A program made the position numbers and the translations under genes. From an uncultured Eubacteriales bacterium (lineage in GTDB: Bacteria; Bacillota; Clostridia; Oscillospirales; Oscillospiraceae): a stretch of 21,599 nt of DNA. Below the pieces are notes generated by a model. That model searched no databases. It had not been told where the DNA came from and worked only from the letters and a program-made list of their open reading frames with translations. Below are positions 14,132 to 21,555 of this stretch, in pieces (position 1 is the stretch's first letter; each line of letters begins with the position of its first letter). The stretch spans positions 1 through 21,599 of the forward strand of contig UROL01000007.1 in NCBI GenBank assembly GCA_900549495.1, in the 5' to 3' direction.

Positions 14132-14677
14132 ATGATTGGTTTAGAGGGAAAAACGCTGCACTCTGCACGCCTGAATTACAAATTGCTGGAGGACTGCCAC
14201 AAATCTGCACTGGCAGAAATTCTGTCCAGTCCCGCCATTACGGAACCGGCCGGATTCCGAACCGCTCAGGACTCTACGCAATTTGATGAATTCTATGCGG
14301 ATCTCACTTCTGTGCATACAGGGGTTGGAATCTTTCTGGGGGACACCTTGATTGGCTATATCCACGTCAACAAGGAAAAATCCGGCGATCCGGTATTGAA
14401 GAACCTGCCATGTGTCAGCGTAGGCTTTGTCATTGGGAAGCAATGGCAGCGCAGAGGCTTCGGCGCAGAGATGCTGGAGGAAATTACCGCATACCTTCTG
14501 ACCAGGTTTGCCGCTTGCTATGCGGATTGCTTTGCCGAAAATGAGGCATCCCGGAGAACCATTGAAAAATGTGGGTATCATTATGTAGAGGATTATTCCT
14601 TCTTCTTCAAGGGCTTGGGGGAAGAGAAAGTCTGCCATAGCTATCTGCGGGTTGCCCCCGACACCCCGGCAAAATAA
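14132..14677 (+). CDS. GNAT-family N-acetyltransferase
   Basis: A 181-residue acetyltransferase of the RimJ/RimL-like GNAT group. Motif A, the acetyl-CoA pyrophosphate loop, reads VGFVIGKQWQRRGFGAEML, with the Q-x-x-G-x-G signature QRRGFG. The C-terminal ENEASRRTIEKCGYHYVE is the typical motif B. The strand GVGIFLGDTLIGYIHV precedes it. AAGGAGG lies 8 nt before the ATG at 14132. It is followed 31 bp later by the bile salt hydrolase with its own GGAGG, and no terminator lies between, so the two are probably co-transcribed. The acceptor (a ribosomal protein N-terminus, an antibiotic or a small amine) cannot be told from the sequence. Confidence 0.88.
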   Translation: MIGLEGKTLHSARLNYKLLEDCHKSALAEILSSPAITEPAGFRTAQDSTQFDEFYADLTSVHTGVGIFLGDTLIGYIHVNKEKSGDPVLKNLPCVSVGFVIGKQWQRRGFGAEMLEEITAYLLTRFAACYADCFAENEASRRTIEKCGYHYVEDYSFFFKGLGEEKVCHSYLRVAPDTPAK

Positions 14678-14708
14678 AGGCAAAAATATAAAACGGAGGT
14701 CAATAATT

Positions 14709-15686
14709 ATGTGTACGGCAGCCACCAATAAGACAGCGGATTTCTATTTCGGAAGAACACTGGACTACGAATTCTCCTATGGAGAAGAAATCGTCATCAT
14801 GCCCCGGCGTTTTGCGCTGCATTTTCGCCATATGGGGGAAATGCAGGAGCATTATGCCATAATCGGCATGGCCCATATTGCGGAAAACACCCCGCTGTAC
14901 TACGATGCCATCAACGAAAAAGGACTGGGAATGGCCGGACTGAATTTCGTGGGGAATGCATCGTACAAGGCAGTAGCACCTGGGAAGGAGAATGTGGCAT
15001 CCTTTGAATTCATCCCCTGGATTCTCAGTCAATGCGCCACGGTGGCAGAGGCCAGGAAACTGCTGGAGAAAATGAATCTGGTGGACGAATCCTTCGCCCC
15101 CTCCTTACCGGCCTCTCAGCTGCATTGGATTATTGCAGACAAGGACAGCGCCATTACCGTAGAATGCGTCAAGGATGGGCTCCATGTCTACGACAACCCC
15201 GCAGGAGTGCTGACCAACAATCCGCCCTTTGACCAGCAGATGCTTCAGCTGAACAATTATATGCACCTATCCCCTAAGTCACCGGTCAATCAATTCTCAG
15301 ACAAGTTGCCTCTCTCCCACTACAGCCGGGGTATGGGGGCATTGGGTCTGCCGGGAGATCTATCCTCCCAATCTCGGTTTGTCAGAGTTGCTTTCGTAAA
15401 GCTAAACTCCATCTCCGGAAAAACAGAGGAAGAGAGTGTCAGCCAATTCTTCCACATTCTTGGCTCGGTGGACCAGCAGCGTGGCTGCTGCGAGGTGAGC
15501 GAGGGAAAATACGAGTACACCATCTATACCTCCTGCTGCAATGCCAGCAAGGGTATTTACTACTACACCACCTATGACAATCACCAAATTACCGGCGTGG
15601 ATATGCACAAAGAGCCGCTGGATGGAGATACACTGATTGCCTACCCCATGCTCCAGGGGGAACAAATCAAAATGCAGAATGGATAA
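14709..15686 (+). CDS. bsh: Bile salt hydrolase (choloylglycine hydrolase family)
   Basis: A 325-residue N-terminal nucleophile hydrolase that cleaves the amide bond of glycine- or taurine-conjugated bile acids. Met1 is followed by Cys2, the nucleophile exposed after Met removal. Other active-site residues of characterised bile salt hydrolases align with small offsets: Arg16 and Asp19 in FGRTLDYEFSYGEE, Asn79 in KGLGMAGLNF, Asn170 in GVLTNNPPF, and Arg223 in SSQSRFVR. YSRGMGALGLPGDLSS (205-220) and QQRGCCEV to YTIYTSCCN (257-278) are also typical of gut enzymes. No signal peptide is visible, so the enzyme is cytoplasmic. A penicillin V acylase-like specificity is the main alternative, but the match to bile salt hydrolases is much better. 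GGAGG precedes the ATG at 14709. Confidence 0.93.
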   Translation: MCTAATNKTADFYFGRTLDYEFSYGEEIVIMPRRFALHFRHMGEMQEHYAIIGMAHIAENTPLYYDAINEKGLGMAGLNFVGNASYKAVAPGKENVASFEFIPWILSQCATVAEARKLLEKMNLVDESFAPSLPASQLHWIIADKDSAITVECVKDGLHVYDNPAGVLTNNPPFDQQMLQLNNYMHLSPKSPVNQFSDKLPLSHYSRGMGALGLPGDLSSQSRFVRVAFVKLNSISGKTEEESVSQFFHILGSVDQQRGCCEVSEGKYEYTIYTSCCNASKGIYYYTTYDNHQITGVDMHKEPLDGDTLIAYPMLQGEQIKMQNG

Positions 15687-15719
15687 TCCATCCGCAACCG
15701 GAGAGATTTTCCAATAATT

Positions 15720-15757
15720 GTCAAAAAGCAGACCCCAACCAGGGTCTGCTTTTTGAC
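15720..15757. terminator. Perfect bidirectional terminator between bsh and yajC
   Basis: TCAAAAAGCAGACCC (15721-15735) is the exact reverse complement of GGGTCTGCTTTTTGA (15742-15756), with loop CAACCA; a flanking G-C pair extends the stem to 16 bp. Each strand ends in a five-T run, so it can terminate both the convergent bsh and yajC transcripts. Confidence 0.95.
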
Positions 15758-15759
15758 GA

Positions 15760-16143
15760 TTATTTAACCTTCTTGGCCGCCTTTGCCTTAGCCTTGGCTT
15801 CCTGTGCCTTTTTGGCCTCTGCCTTCTTGGCTTCCACGGCGGTTTCATTGGTGGACATGGCCCACTTGGCCAGTTCAATGCGAACCTGGTCAGCACCGGT
15901 CTCCACTACCAGCTTGTCGTCCTTCACGCTGACAACGGTGCCGCAAATGCCGCCGATGGTGGTGATTCTATCGCCAACCTTCACGGCGGAGCGCATCTGC
16001 TCGGCTTCCTTCTTACGCTTGTTCTCGGGACGAATCAGCATGAAATAGAACACGGCCAGCATCATCACCAGCATAACAATAGTGCTGGTCATGCCGCCGA
16101 CTGCAGTAGGTGCGGAGGCTGCTTCTGTCAGGAAAAGATTCAT
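15760..16143 (-). CDS. yajC: Preprotein translocase subunit YajC
   Basis: A 127-residue YajC, a single-pass membrane accessory of the SecYEG-SecDF translocon. The membrane helix spans about residues 17-37 (GMTSTIVMLVMMLAVFYFMLI) and is followed by the hallmark RPENKRKKEAEQM and then VKVGDRITTIGGICGTVVSVKDDKLVVET. The last 25 residues are a low-complexity Ala/Lys-rich tail (EAKKAEAKKAQEAKAKAKAAKK), longer than in Bacillus. It lies 69 bp downstream of tgt, the usual order in Firmicutes, but has its own promoter. The AAGGAG ribosome binding site precedes the start. Confidence 0.96.
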   Translation of the reverse strand: MNLFLTEAASAPTAVGGMTSTIVMLVMMLAVFYFMLIRPENKRKKEAEQMRSAVKVGDRITTIGGICGTVVSVKDDKLVVETGADQVRIELAKWAMSTNETAVEAKKAEAKKAQEAKAKAKAAKKVK

Positions 16144-16176
16144 GGGAAAAACTCCTTTGTGTTTAATATCCTACTC

Positions 16177-16204
16177 ATTATAGCATTTCAGAGTGAAAAA
16201 GCAA
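16177..16204 (-). promoter_or_regulatory. Sigma-A promoter of yajC
   Basis: TTGCTT (16199-16204), a 16-bp spacer and TATAAT (16177-16182) on the minus strand. TGC directly before the -10 makes an extended -10 element. It sits in the 69-bp gap between tgt and yajC. Confidence 0.8.
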
Positions 16205-16212
16205 GGGGGCAA

Positions 16213-17343
16213 TTAGATTTTGCGTGCCAGTTTTTCTGAGTATTCCCGGCGGAATTCAGAAAAGGTTCCGTTATCCAGGGATTCCCGAATCCGTTCCATC
16301 AGTTTGTTGTAAAAATACAGATTGTGCATTACTGCCAGACGCATGGCCAGCATCTCCTCTGCTGCAAACAGGTGGCGCACATAGGCCCTGGAATATCGAC
16401 GGCAGACAGGGCAATCGCATTTGGGATCAATGGGAGACTCATCCAAAATGTACTTCGCATTTTTCAGATTGATCGCCCCCTCCCAGGTAAACAGCCGAGC
16501 ATGGCGGGCGTTCCGGGCAGGCATCACACAGTCGAAGAAGTCTACACCTCTGGCCACACCCTCGATGATGTTGGTGGGGGTGCCCACACCCATAAGATAG
16601 CGGGTCTTGTTGGTGGGCATATGCTCCTCCACTGCCTCGATGATATCGTACATCTCTTGGGCAGTTTCTCCGACAGCCAGACCGCCGATGGCATAGCCGG
16701 GCAAATCCAGCTCTGCAATCCGCTGCATATGGGAAATCCGCAAGTCAGCATAGGTGCCTCCCTGGTTAATGCCCCAGAGCATTTGCTGGGGATTGACGGT
16801 ATCCGGCAGGGCGTTCAGCCGGGCATTCTCTGCCTTGCACCGCACCAGCCAGCGATAGGTGCGGTCGATACTCTTCTGGACATAGTCCCGGGGAGCCGGG
16901 TTTTCGATGCACTCATCAAAGGCCATGCACATATCCGAGCCCAGATTGGACTGAATCTGCATACTCTCCTCCGGCCCCATAAAAATTTTGTGTCCATCGA
17001 TGTGGGAGGAGAAATAGACCCCTTCCTCCTTAATCCTTCGCAGGGAGGACAGGCTGAACACCTGGAAGCCGCCGGAGTCGGTGAGAATGGGGCCATCCCA
17101 CGTCATAAACTTGTGCAGCCCTCCCATTTGCCGCACCACCTTGTCAGTGGGACGTAAATGCAGGTGATAGGTGTTGGAAAGCTCCACCTGACAGCCAATA
17201 TTCTTCAGGTCTGCGGCGCTGAGCGCCCCCTTAATGGCCCCCTGGGTGCCTACATTCATAAAAACGGGAGTCTGTACTGCGCCATGGGCGCATGTAAATA
17301 CACCCCGGCGGGCTTTCCCTTCTGTTTTCAAAAGCTCAAACAT
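16213..17343 (-). CDS. tgt: tRNA-guanine transglycosylase (queuine/preQ1)
   Basis: A 376-residue enzyme that swaps guanine-34 of GUN-anticodon tRNAs for preQ1 on the route to queuosine. The catalytic Asp89 is in TDSGGFQVFSLSSLRRI, and the nucleophile Asp271 is in GVDFFDCVMPARNARHA. The zinc site is CDCPVC (Cys309, Cys311, Cys314) with His340. The substrate-binding GGLAVGE segment is at 220-226. The ATG at 17343 has AGGAG 8 nt upstream; an in-frame ATG at 17418 would add 25 residues but has no ribosome binding site and covers a hairpin. Bacterial specificity for preQ1 rather than queuine is inferred from the family and from the presence of queA. In relatives it lies next to queA; here the two are separated. 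Confidence 0.97.
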   Translation of the reverse strand: MFELLKTEGKARRGVFTCAHGAVQTPVFMNVGTQGAIKGALSAADLKNIGCQVELSNTYHLHLRPTDKVVRQMGGLHKFMTWDGPILTDSGGFQVFSLSSLRRIKEEGVYFSSHIDGHKIFMGPEESMQIQSNLGSDMCMAFDECIENPAPRDYVQKSIDRTYRWLVRCKAENARLNALPDTVNPQQMLWGINQGGTYADLRISHMQRIAELDLPGYAIGGLAVGETAQEMYDIIEAVEEHMPTNKTRYLMGVGTPTNIIEGVARGVDFFDCVMPARNARHARLFTWEGAINLKNAKYILDESPIDPKCDCPVCRRYSRAYVRHLFAAEEMLAMRLAVMHNLYFYNKLMERIRESLDNGTFSEFRREYSEKLARKI

Positions 17344-17442
17344 AACGAATTCTCCTGTTGGATTATAAGGTAAAGGGCAAGCACTGGCATCAGTGCCCAC
17401 TGCCGCAGCCACCTCCATAGATGTGGTCTGATCTTCGGATAT

Positions 17443-17471
17443 ACTTTACCTGGATTGCCGGTAAAAGTCAA
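17443..17471 (-). promoter_or_regulatory. Candidate sigma-A promoter of tgt
   Basis: TTGACT (17466-17471), a 17-bp spacer and TAAAGT (17443-17448) on the minus strand. The resulting leader of about 90 nt contains a small hairpin, GCACTG with CAGTGC, just before the tgt start. Confidence 0.6.
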
Positions 17472-17544
17472 CATATTATATTTTCCGTCCATCGGCTTGT
17501 CCGCCTCTCCTCTAGGTCAGCGGAAGAGGGCCAATGGGAATGCA

Positions 17545-17586
17545 AACTCCACACCGGGCCACGCTCTATTGGGCCGATGTGGAGTT
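17545..17586 (-). terminator. Possible terminator after anmK
   Basis: AACTCCACA (17545-17553) pairs with TGTGGAGTT (17578-17586), enclosing a GGCC/GGCC inner pairing. The T-run after it on the minus strand is weak (TTTGCATT), so termination is uncertain; it may be only a structured spacer. The 277-bp gap between tgt and anmK otherwise holds the tgt promoter. Confidence 0.4.
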
Positions 17587-17620
17587 GAAAAATGATGGGT
17601 TTCGGGCATCCAAAAAACAA

Positions 17621-18805
17621 TTACAGGCTGATTTTGCCCATTACCACCGGATTTCTAGCTCCGGTAACAGTAGGAACATTGTTGCTTCCGGCAAACAATG
17701 CCTCATTGGCCAACACGGCAAAGGCAACCGCTTCCTTGGCGTTGCTGTCATAGCCCAGGGCCTCATTGGTCATTACCTGGCAGCCCGGAAGTGCCTGGGC
17801 GATGTACTGCACCAGTGTTTTATTCATGCTCCCACCGCCGCCGATAATCAGACGATCCGGCGGTACAGGGAAATAATGCTCCACACTGTAGCGGATGGTT
17901 TCTGCGGTAAATGCCGTTACCGTGGCCATCAGGTCGGCATGGGGAATACAATGCTCCCTGGCGTATTTCAAAATTTTTGCCACATAGGCTGGGCCGTAAT
18001 ACTCTCGTCCGGTGGTCTTTGGCGGCTTTTGGGACAGGTAGGGATCCTCCATTAGTTTGCTCAACAGCCCGGGATGCACCACACCGCCAGCGGCAAAGGC
18101 GCCCCCCTCGTCGTAGGTTTTCTTTCCGCCGGTGAGCTCTGCAAAGACAGCGTCCATCACCATATTCCCGGGGCCGGTGTCAAAGGCAAACACATCCTCC
18201 AGACTGCAATCCGGGGGCAAACAGGTGATGTTGCCAATGCCGCCGATGTTTTGCAGGGCAACACATTGGGTTTTGCTGTGGTAAATTAAAAACTCACTGT
18301 AGGGAACCAGGGGTGCACCCAGCCCGCCTGCGGCCACATCCCGAACTCGGAAATCGCCAATAACCGGGCAGCGGAACCGCTGTGCCAGGACAGCGCATTC
18401 CCCCAGCTGAAATGTACTGCGGAAGCTGTGGCCCAAATACGTCTCCTGCTGGGGAATATGCCAGAGTGTTTGGCCGTGACTGCCAATCAAATCGATTTCG
18501 TCACCGCCAATTCCTGCCCGGGAGCACAGCTCCTCCACCGCCTGAACATAGAGTTCTCCCAGCAGAAAATTGATTTTACAGAAATCCGCTGCACAGGCGC
18601 TTTTTCCACTGGCAAGGCGCAGAATTTCTTCCCGAACCTCTGGCGCAAAGGGCTGAAAAACAAAACACAGCTGCTGAATTTCTGACTGAACCCCATGGCC
18701 ACGGATACGGCACAGGGCCGCATCCACGCCGTCGGCAGAAGTTCCGGACATCAGCCCCACCACCAGGCGGCTTGGCTTTTCTATACACGAAAGAATCGGA
18801 TGCAT
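17621..18805 (-). CDS. anmK: Anhydro-N-acetylmuramic acid kinase
   Basis: AnmK opens the 1,6-anhydro ring of anhydroMurNAc and phosphorylates it to MurNAc-6-phosphate, recycling peptidoglycan turnover products. The 394-residue protein has the N-terminal signature GLMSGTSADGVDAAL, the catalytic region LIGSHGQTLWHIP, VIGDFRVRDVAAGGLGAPLVPY, VALQNIGGIGNIT, the FDTGPGNMVMD block and the nucleotide-binding IIGGGGSMN, all characteristic of the AnmK/UPF0075 family. Length fits (about 370-390). The ATG at 18805 is preceded by GAGGTGAAGG, which overlaps the stop of the upstream kinase; a GTG at 18814 is possible. The adjacent amino-sugar kinase suggests a shared recycling role. No murQ etherase is visible. 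Confidence 0.95.
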   Translation of the reverse strand: MHPILSCIEKPSRLVVGLMSGTSADGVDAALCRIRGHGVQSEIQQLCFVFQPFAPEVREEILRLASGKSACAADFCKINFLLGELYVQAVEELCSRAGIGGDEIDLIGSHGQTLWHIPQQETYLGHSFRSTFQLGECAVLAQRFRCPVIGDFRVRDVAAGGLGAPLVPYSEFLIYHSKTQCVALQNIGGIGNITCLPPDCSLEDVFAFDTGPGNMVMDAVFAELTGGKKTYDEGGAFAAGGVVHPGLLSKLMEDPYLSQKPPKTTGREYYGPAYVAKILKYAREHCIPHADLMATVTAFTAETIRYSVEHYFPVPPDRLIIGGGGSMNKTLVQYIAQALPGCQVMTNEALGYDSNAKEAVAFAVLANEALFAGSNNVPTVTGARNPVVMGKISL

Positions 18806-18815
18806 TTCCTTCACC

Positions 18816-19703
18816 TCACAGCATTTCTTTGGCCAGCATCACTGCACCGGCGGCTGCATCCCTATGAGGTATCACGCAGCGCATCTCGGGGTACTGCTTG
18901 GCCATCTCTGCCTGAAACCGGGCCTTGAGCATGGTGTCATTTTCCAGCAGGCCACCCAGCATGGCAACCTGTGGTGCTGAAAGTGCCAATTTTCTTGCCA
19001 CAGCTCCTACCAATCGGGTCATCTGCACCGCATTGGCGCAGAGAATCTCCGTGGCTACAGAATCACCCTGTCTGGCTGCCTGCTCCACCAGCCCGGAGAG
19101 GGCGGCAATTCTACTTTTGTCCCCGCCATAGGTGTAGGAAATGATTTTCTGCTGGTCATCCAGCCCCAATTCAGAGGCCAGCAGCTGGGTCAGAAGTGTT
19201 TTCTCCCCCCAGCCGTCCCAGGCGCGTGCCACCGCCGCCAGAGCATCCCGCCCCAGGGCATAGCCGCTGCCCTCGTCACCAATCAAATGCCCCCAGCCGC
19301 CGGAACGAGCGAACTGACCGGCGGCATTTTTGCCAAAGCAAATGGAGCCGGTACCGGCAATCAAGGCAATCCCCGGCTGCCCATCCAGCGCACCGGTCAG
19401 CGCAATGACCTGATCTCCCACCATCTTCCAGTTGGCAATGCCGCCCCGCTGCATTCCTGCCAAAACCAGACTCTCCATTTCCCGGTTGCTGATTCCGGCA
19501 GAGCCAATACAAAGGGCCATGCACGTCCCCTGCTGATTCAGCCAGGTACATATTTCATCCAGCAGCGCTGCAAAGCGTCCCGCCCCAATACTATTGAGAT
19601 TGAAGGGCCCAAACACCTGACTCGCCAGCGTCTCCCCTTCCGGTGACGCAATTACCACCCTTGTCTTGGTGCCACCGCCGTCAATTCCAGCAATAAATTT
19701 CAC
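18816..19703 (-). CDS. BadF/BcrA-type sugar kinase, probable MurNAc/GlcNAc kinase
   Basis: A 295-residue ASKHA-fold kinase. Phosphate-1 loop GIDGGGTKTRVVIAS (6-20), the segment IALIAGTGSICFGKNAAGQ (phosphate-2 and sugar region), SGGWGHLIGDEGSGYALGRDAL (characteristic of the N-acetylglucosamine kinase/BcrA group) and the adenosine loop VAMLGGLLEND are all present. Members such as Clostridium MurK phosphorylate both MurNAc and GlcNAc. The recycling neighbour anmK favours that role, but substrate is an inference. GTG start at 19703, with GGGGAGGG 5 nt upstream; it ends two codons before the anmK ribosome binding site, so the two are tightly coupled. It lies 87 bp downstream of queA. Confidence 0.85.
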   Translation of the reverse strand: MKFIAGIDGGGTKTRVVIASPEGETLASQVFGPFNLNSIGAGRFAALLDEICTWLNQQGTCMALCIGSAGISNREMESLVLAGMQRGGIANWKMVGDQVIALTGALDGQPGIALIAGTGSICFGKNAAGQFARSGGWGHLIGDEGSGYALGRDALAAVARAWDGWGEKTLLTQLLASELGLDDQQKIISYTYGGDKSRIAALSGLVEQAARQGDSVATEILCANAVQMTRLVGAVARKLALSAPQVAMLGGLLENDTMLKARFQAEMAKQYPEMRCVIPHRDAAAGAVMLAKEML

Positions 19704-19790
19704 GGTATCCCTCCCCTGCTTCCTTGCCCTGCATAAGGACTTTTAATCCATAACCAACGGTTATCCTACCATAATACGGGTATTTTTCAG

Positions 19791-20813
19791 TTAGCCAATA
19801 AACATAGCATCCCCAAAGGAAAAGAAGCGGTAGCGTTCTTTCACAGCTTCGTTGTAGGCGTCTAGCACCTTTTCTCTGCCGGCGAAGGCGGATACCAGCA
19901 TCACCAGGGTGCTTTCGGGCAGGTGGAAATTGGTGATAAGGGCATCCATGGCTTTGAAGATGTAGCCGGGGTAGATAAAAATATCCGTCCACCGGGACTT
20001 GGCTTCAAAGCTACCGTCGTCATTGACCAGGGATTCCAGGGTGCGGCAGGAGGTGGTGCCCACGCAGACTACCCGGCCGCCGCTGCGCTTGGTCTGGTTG
20101 AGAATGTCGGCGGTCTGCTGGCTCATCATGCACAGCTCGCTGTGCATATGATGGTCCAGAACCTCCTCCGCTTTCACCGGGCGGAAGGTGCCCAGTCCCA
20201 CATGGAGGGTGACAAAGGCGGTCTTTACGCCCTTGGCTCGAATTTTATCCAGCAGCTCCTGGGTGAAATGCAGCCCAGCGGTGGGAGCGGCGGCGGAGCC
20301 AACCTCCCGGGAATAAACGGTCTGGTAGCGCTCCTGGTCGGAGAGCTCTGCCTTGATATAGGGAGGCAGGGGCATTTTGCCCAGTCGCTCCAGCACCTCC
20401 AGGAAGATACCCTGGTAGTGGAATTCTATCACCCGGTTGCCGTCCTCCTGCACCTGACGCACAGTGGCAGTGAGCTCGCCGTCACCGAAGGTCACAGTGT
20501 CGCCCTCCCGCATTTTACGGCCGGGCTTGCAGAGGCATTCCCATTGCTTGTTGCCCAAATCCCGCAGCAGCAGCACCTCCACCACGCCGCCGGTGGGACG
20601 ATGCCCCATCAGCCGGGCGGGCAGCACCCGGGAGTCGTTGAGCACCAGGCAGTCGCCGGGATTCAGATAGTCGATAATGTCATAAAAATGCCTGTGGGCA
20701 ATCTCGCCGGTTTCCCGGTTCAGCACCATCAGCCGGGAAGCATCCCGCTTTTCCAGTGGGGTCTGGGCAATCAGTTCTTCCGGCAAATCATAATAAAAAT
20801 CATGGGTTTTCAA
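19791..20813 (-). CDS. queA: tRNA preQ1(34) S-adenosylmethionine ribosyltransferase-isomerase QueA
   Basis: QueA transfers and isomerises the ribose of S-adenosylmethionine onto preQ1-34 in tRNA to give epoxyqueuosine. The 340-residue protein starts (M)[27 protein letters not shown], which is the family N-terminus, followed by [56 protein letters not shown] and [19 protein letters not shown]. All are conserved QueA blocks and length is normal. The start is a TTG at 20811-20813, with GGAGGAG 6 nt upstream and a promoter just before; the frame remains open further upstream only through that promoter. It normally neighbours tgt, but here a kinase and anmK follow it. Confidence 0.97.
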   Translation of the reverse strand: MKTHDFYYDLPEELIAQTPLEKRDASRLMVLNRETGEIAHRHFYDIIDYLNPGDCLVLNDSRVLPARLMGHRPTGGVVEVLLLRDLGNKQWECLCKPGRKMREGDTVTFGDGELTATVRQVQEDGNRVIEFHYQGIFLEVLERLGKMPLPPYIKAELSDQERYQTVYSREVGSAAAPTAGLHFTQELLDKIRAKGVKTAFVTLHVGLGTFRPVKAEEVLDHHMHSELCMMSQQTADILNQTKRSGGRVVCVGTTSCRTLESLVNDDGSFEAKSRWTDIFIYPGYIFKAMDALITNFHLPESTLVMLVSAFAGREKVLDAYNEAVKERYRFFSFGDAMFIG

Positions 20814-20819
20814 TTTTTT

Positions 20820-20826
20820 CTCCTCC
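20820..20826 (-). promoter_or_regulatory. Ribosome binding site fixing the queA TTG start
   Basis: GGAGGAG is 6 nt upstream of TTG 20811-20813 on the minus strand. In-frame ATGs upstream overlap the -10 element of the queA promoter, so the TTG start is the only sensible one. Confidence 0.85.
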
Positions 20827-20843
20827 GATTCCAAAACACCAAC

Positions 20844-20872
20844 AGTATAGTTCATTTCCCCGGATTTTGCAA
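20844..20872 (-). promoter_or_regulatory. Sigma-A promoter of queA
   Basis: TTGCAA (20867-20872), a 17-bp spacer and TATACT (20844-20849) on the minus strand. The -35 is palindromic and lies about 50 bp from the divergent dapA start, so the two promoters may interact; I could not identify a convincing -10 for dapA. Confidence 0.8.
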
Positions 20873-20920
20873 CAGACAAATTGAATTTCATCTGCATAGA
20901 CTGGTACGGAGGTGTTTCAT

Positions 20921-21555
20921 ATGAAGAATCCACTCTTTACCGGTGTCTGTACGGCGCTGGTAACGCCGATGATAAACGGCGAAGTCAACTACCCCATGCT
21001 GGAACGACTGATTGCCCGCCAGCTGGAAGGAGGCATCCGTGCCCTTGTGCTGTGCGGAACCACCGGGGAAGCCCCCACCTTGACGGATGAGGAAAAAATA
21101 AGCATCATTTCCCGAGCTAAGCAGGTGACGGGGGACGACTGTCTCATCATTGCCGGAACCGGCTCCAATGATACGTCCCATGCGGTTCGCCTGAGCCGAC
21201 AGGCCCAGGAGGCCGGGGCGGATGCGGTGCTGGTGGTCAGTCCATATTATAATAAAGCTACGCCGGAGGGGCTGTGCCTGCATTATCAGGCAGTGGCGCT
21301 GTCGGTGCAGCTTCCGGTGGTTGTCTACAATGTGCCGTCACGAACTGGGGTGGATATTCCCGTCAGCGTGTACCGTGAGCTGGCCGCTATGGATAATATT
21401 GCCGGGGTAAAGGAAGCCACCGGAGACATGAAGAAGATTCTCTCCATCCGTGCCCAGTGCCCGGCGCATTTTCGGTTGTGGAGCGGCTGTGATGAGCTGA
21501 CGGTGCCCACCCTGGCGCTGGGGGGAATGGGAGTTATTTCCGTTCTGTCCAATCT
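20921..21555 (+). CDS. dapA: 4-hydroxy-tetrahydrodipicolinate synthase, 3' end cut by adapter
   Basis: DapA condenses pyruvate with aspartate-semialdehyde in the first committed step to diaminopimelate and lysine, and so also feeds dipicolinate for spores. The first 211 of roughly 290-300 residues are present. TTGE (47-50), the active-site YYNK segment (109-112), YNVPSRTG with Tyr136 and Arg141, and GVKEATGD with the Schiff-base Lys164 are all visible, so the TIM-barrel catalytic set is intact. GGAGGTG lies 6 nt before the ATG at 20921. The missing C-terminus is due to the adapter at 21556, not a truncated gene: the apparent tail CLLYTSDAADE is translated adapter and must not be annotated. 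It is divergent from queA. Confidence 0.96.

Noticed and set aside
17344..17418. Twenty-five-residue N-terminal extension of Tgt from an ATG at 17418
   Set aside because: No ribosome binding site, low similarity to the family N-terminus, and it spans a hairpin and the leader.
19750..19768. ATAACC/GGTTAT hairpin as a terminator after queA
   Set aside because: Only 6 bp with a 3-nt loop and no T-run on the minus strand; queA and the kinase are more likely co-transcribed.
19923..20924. A 333-codon plus-strand open frame opposite queA
   Set aside because: It is the antisense shadow of queA with repetitive His/Gly composition and no start signal.
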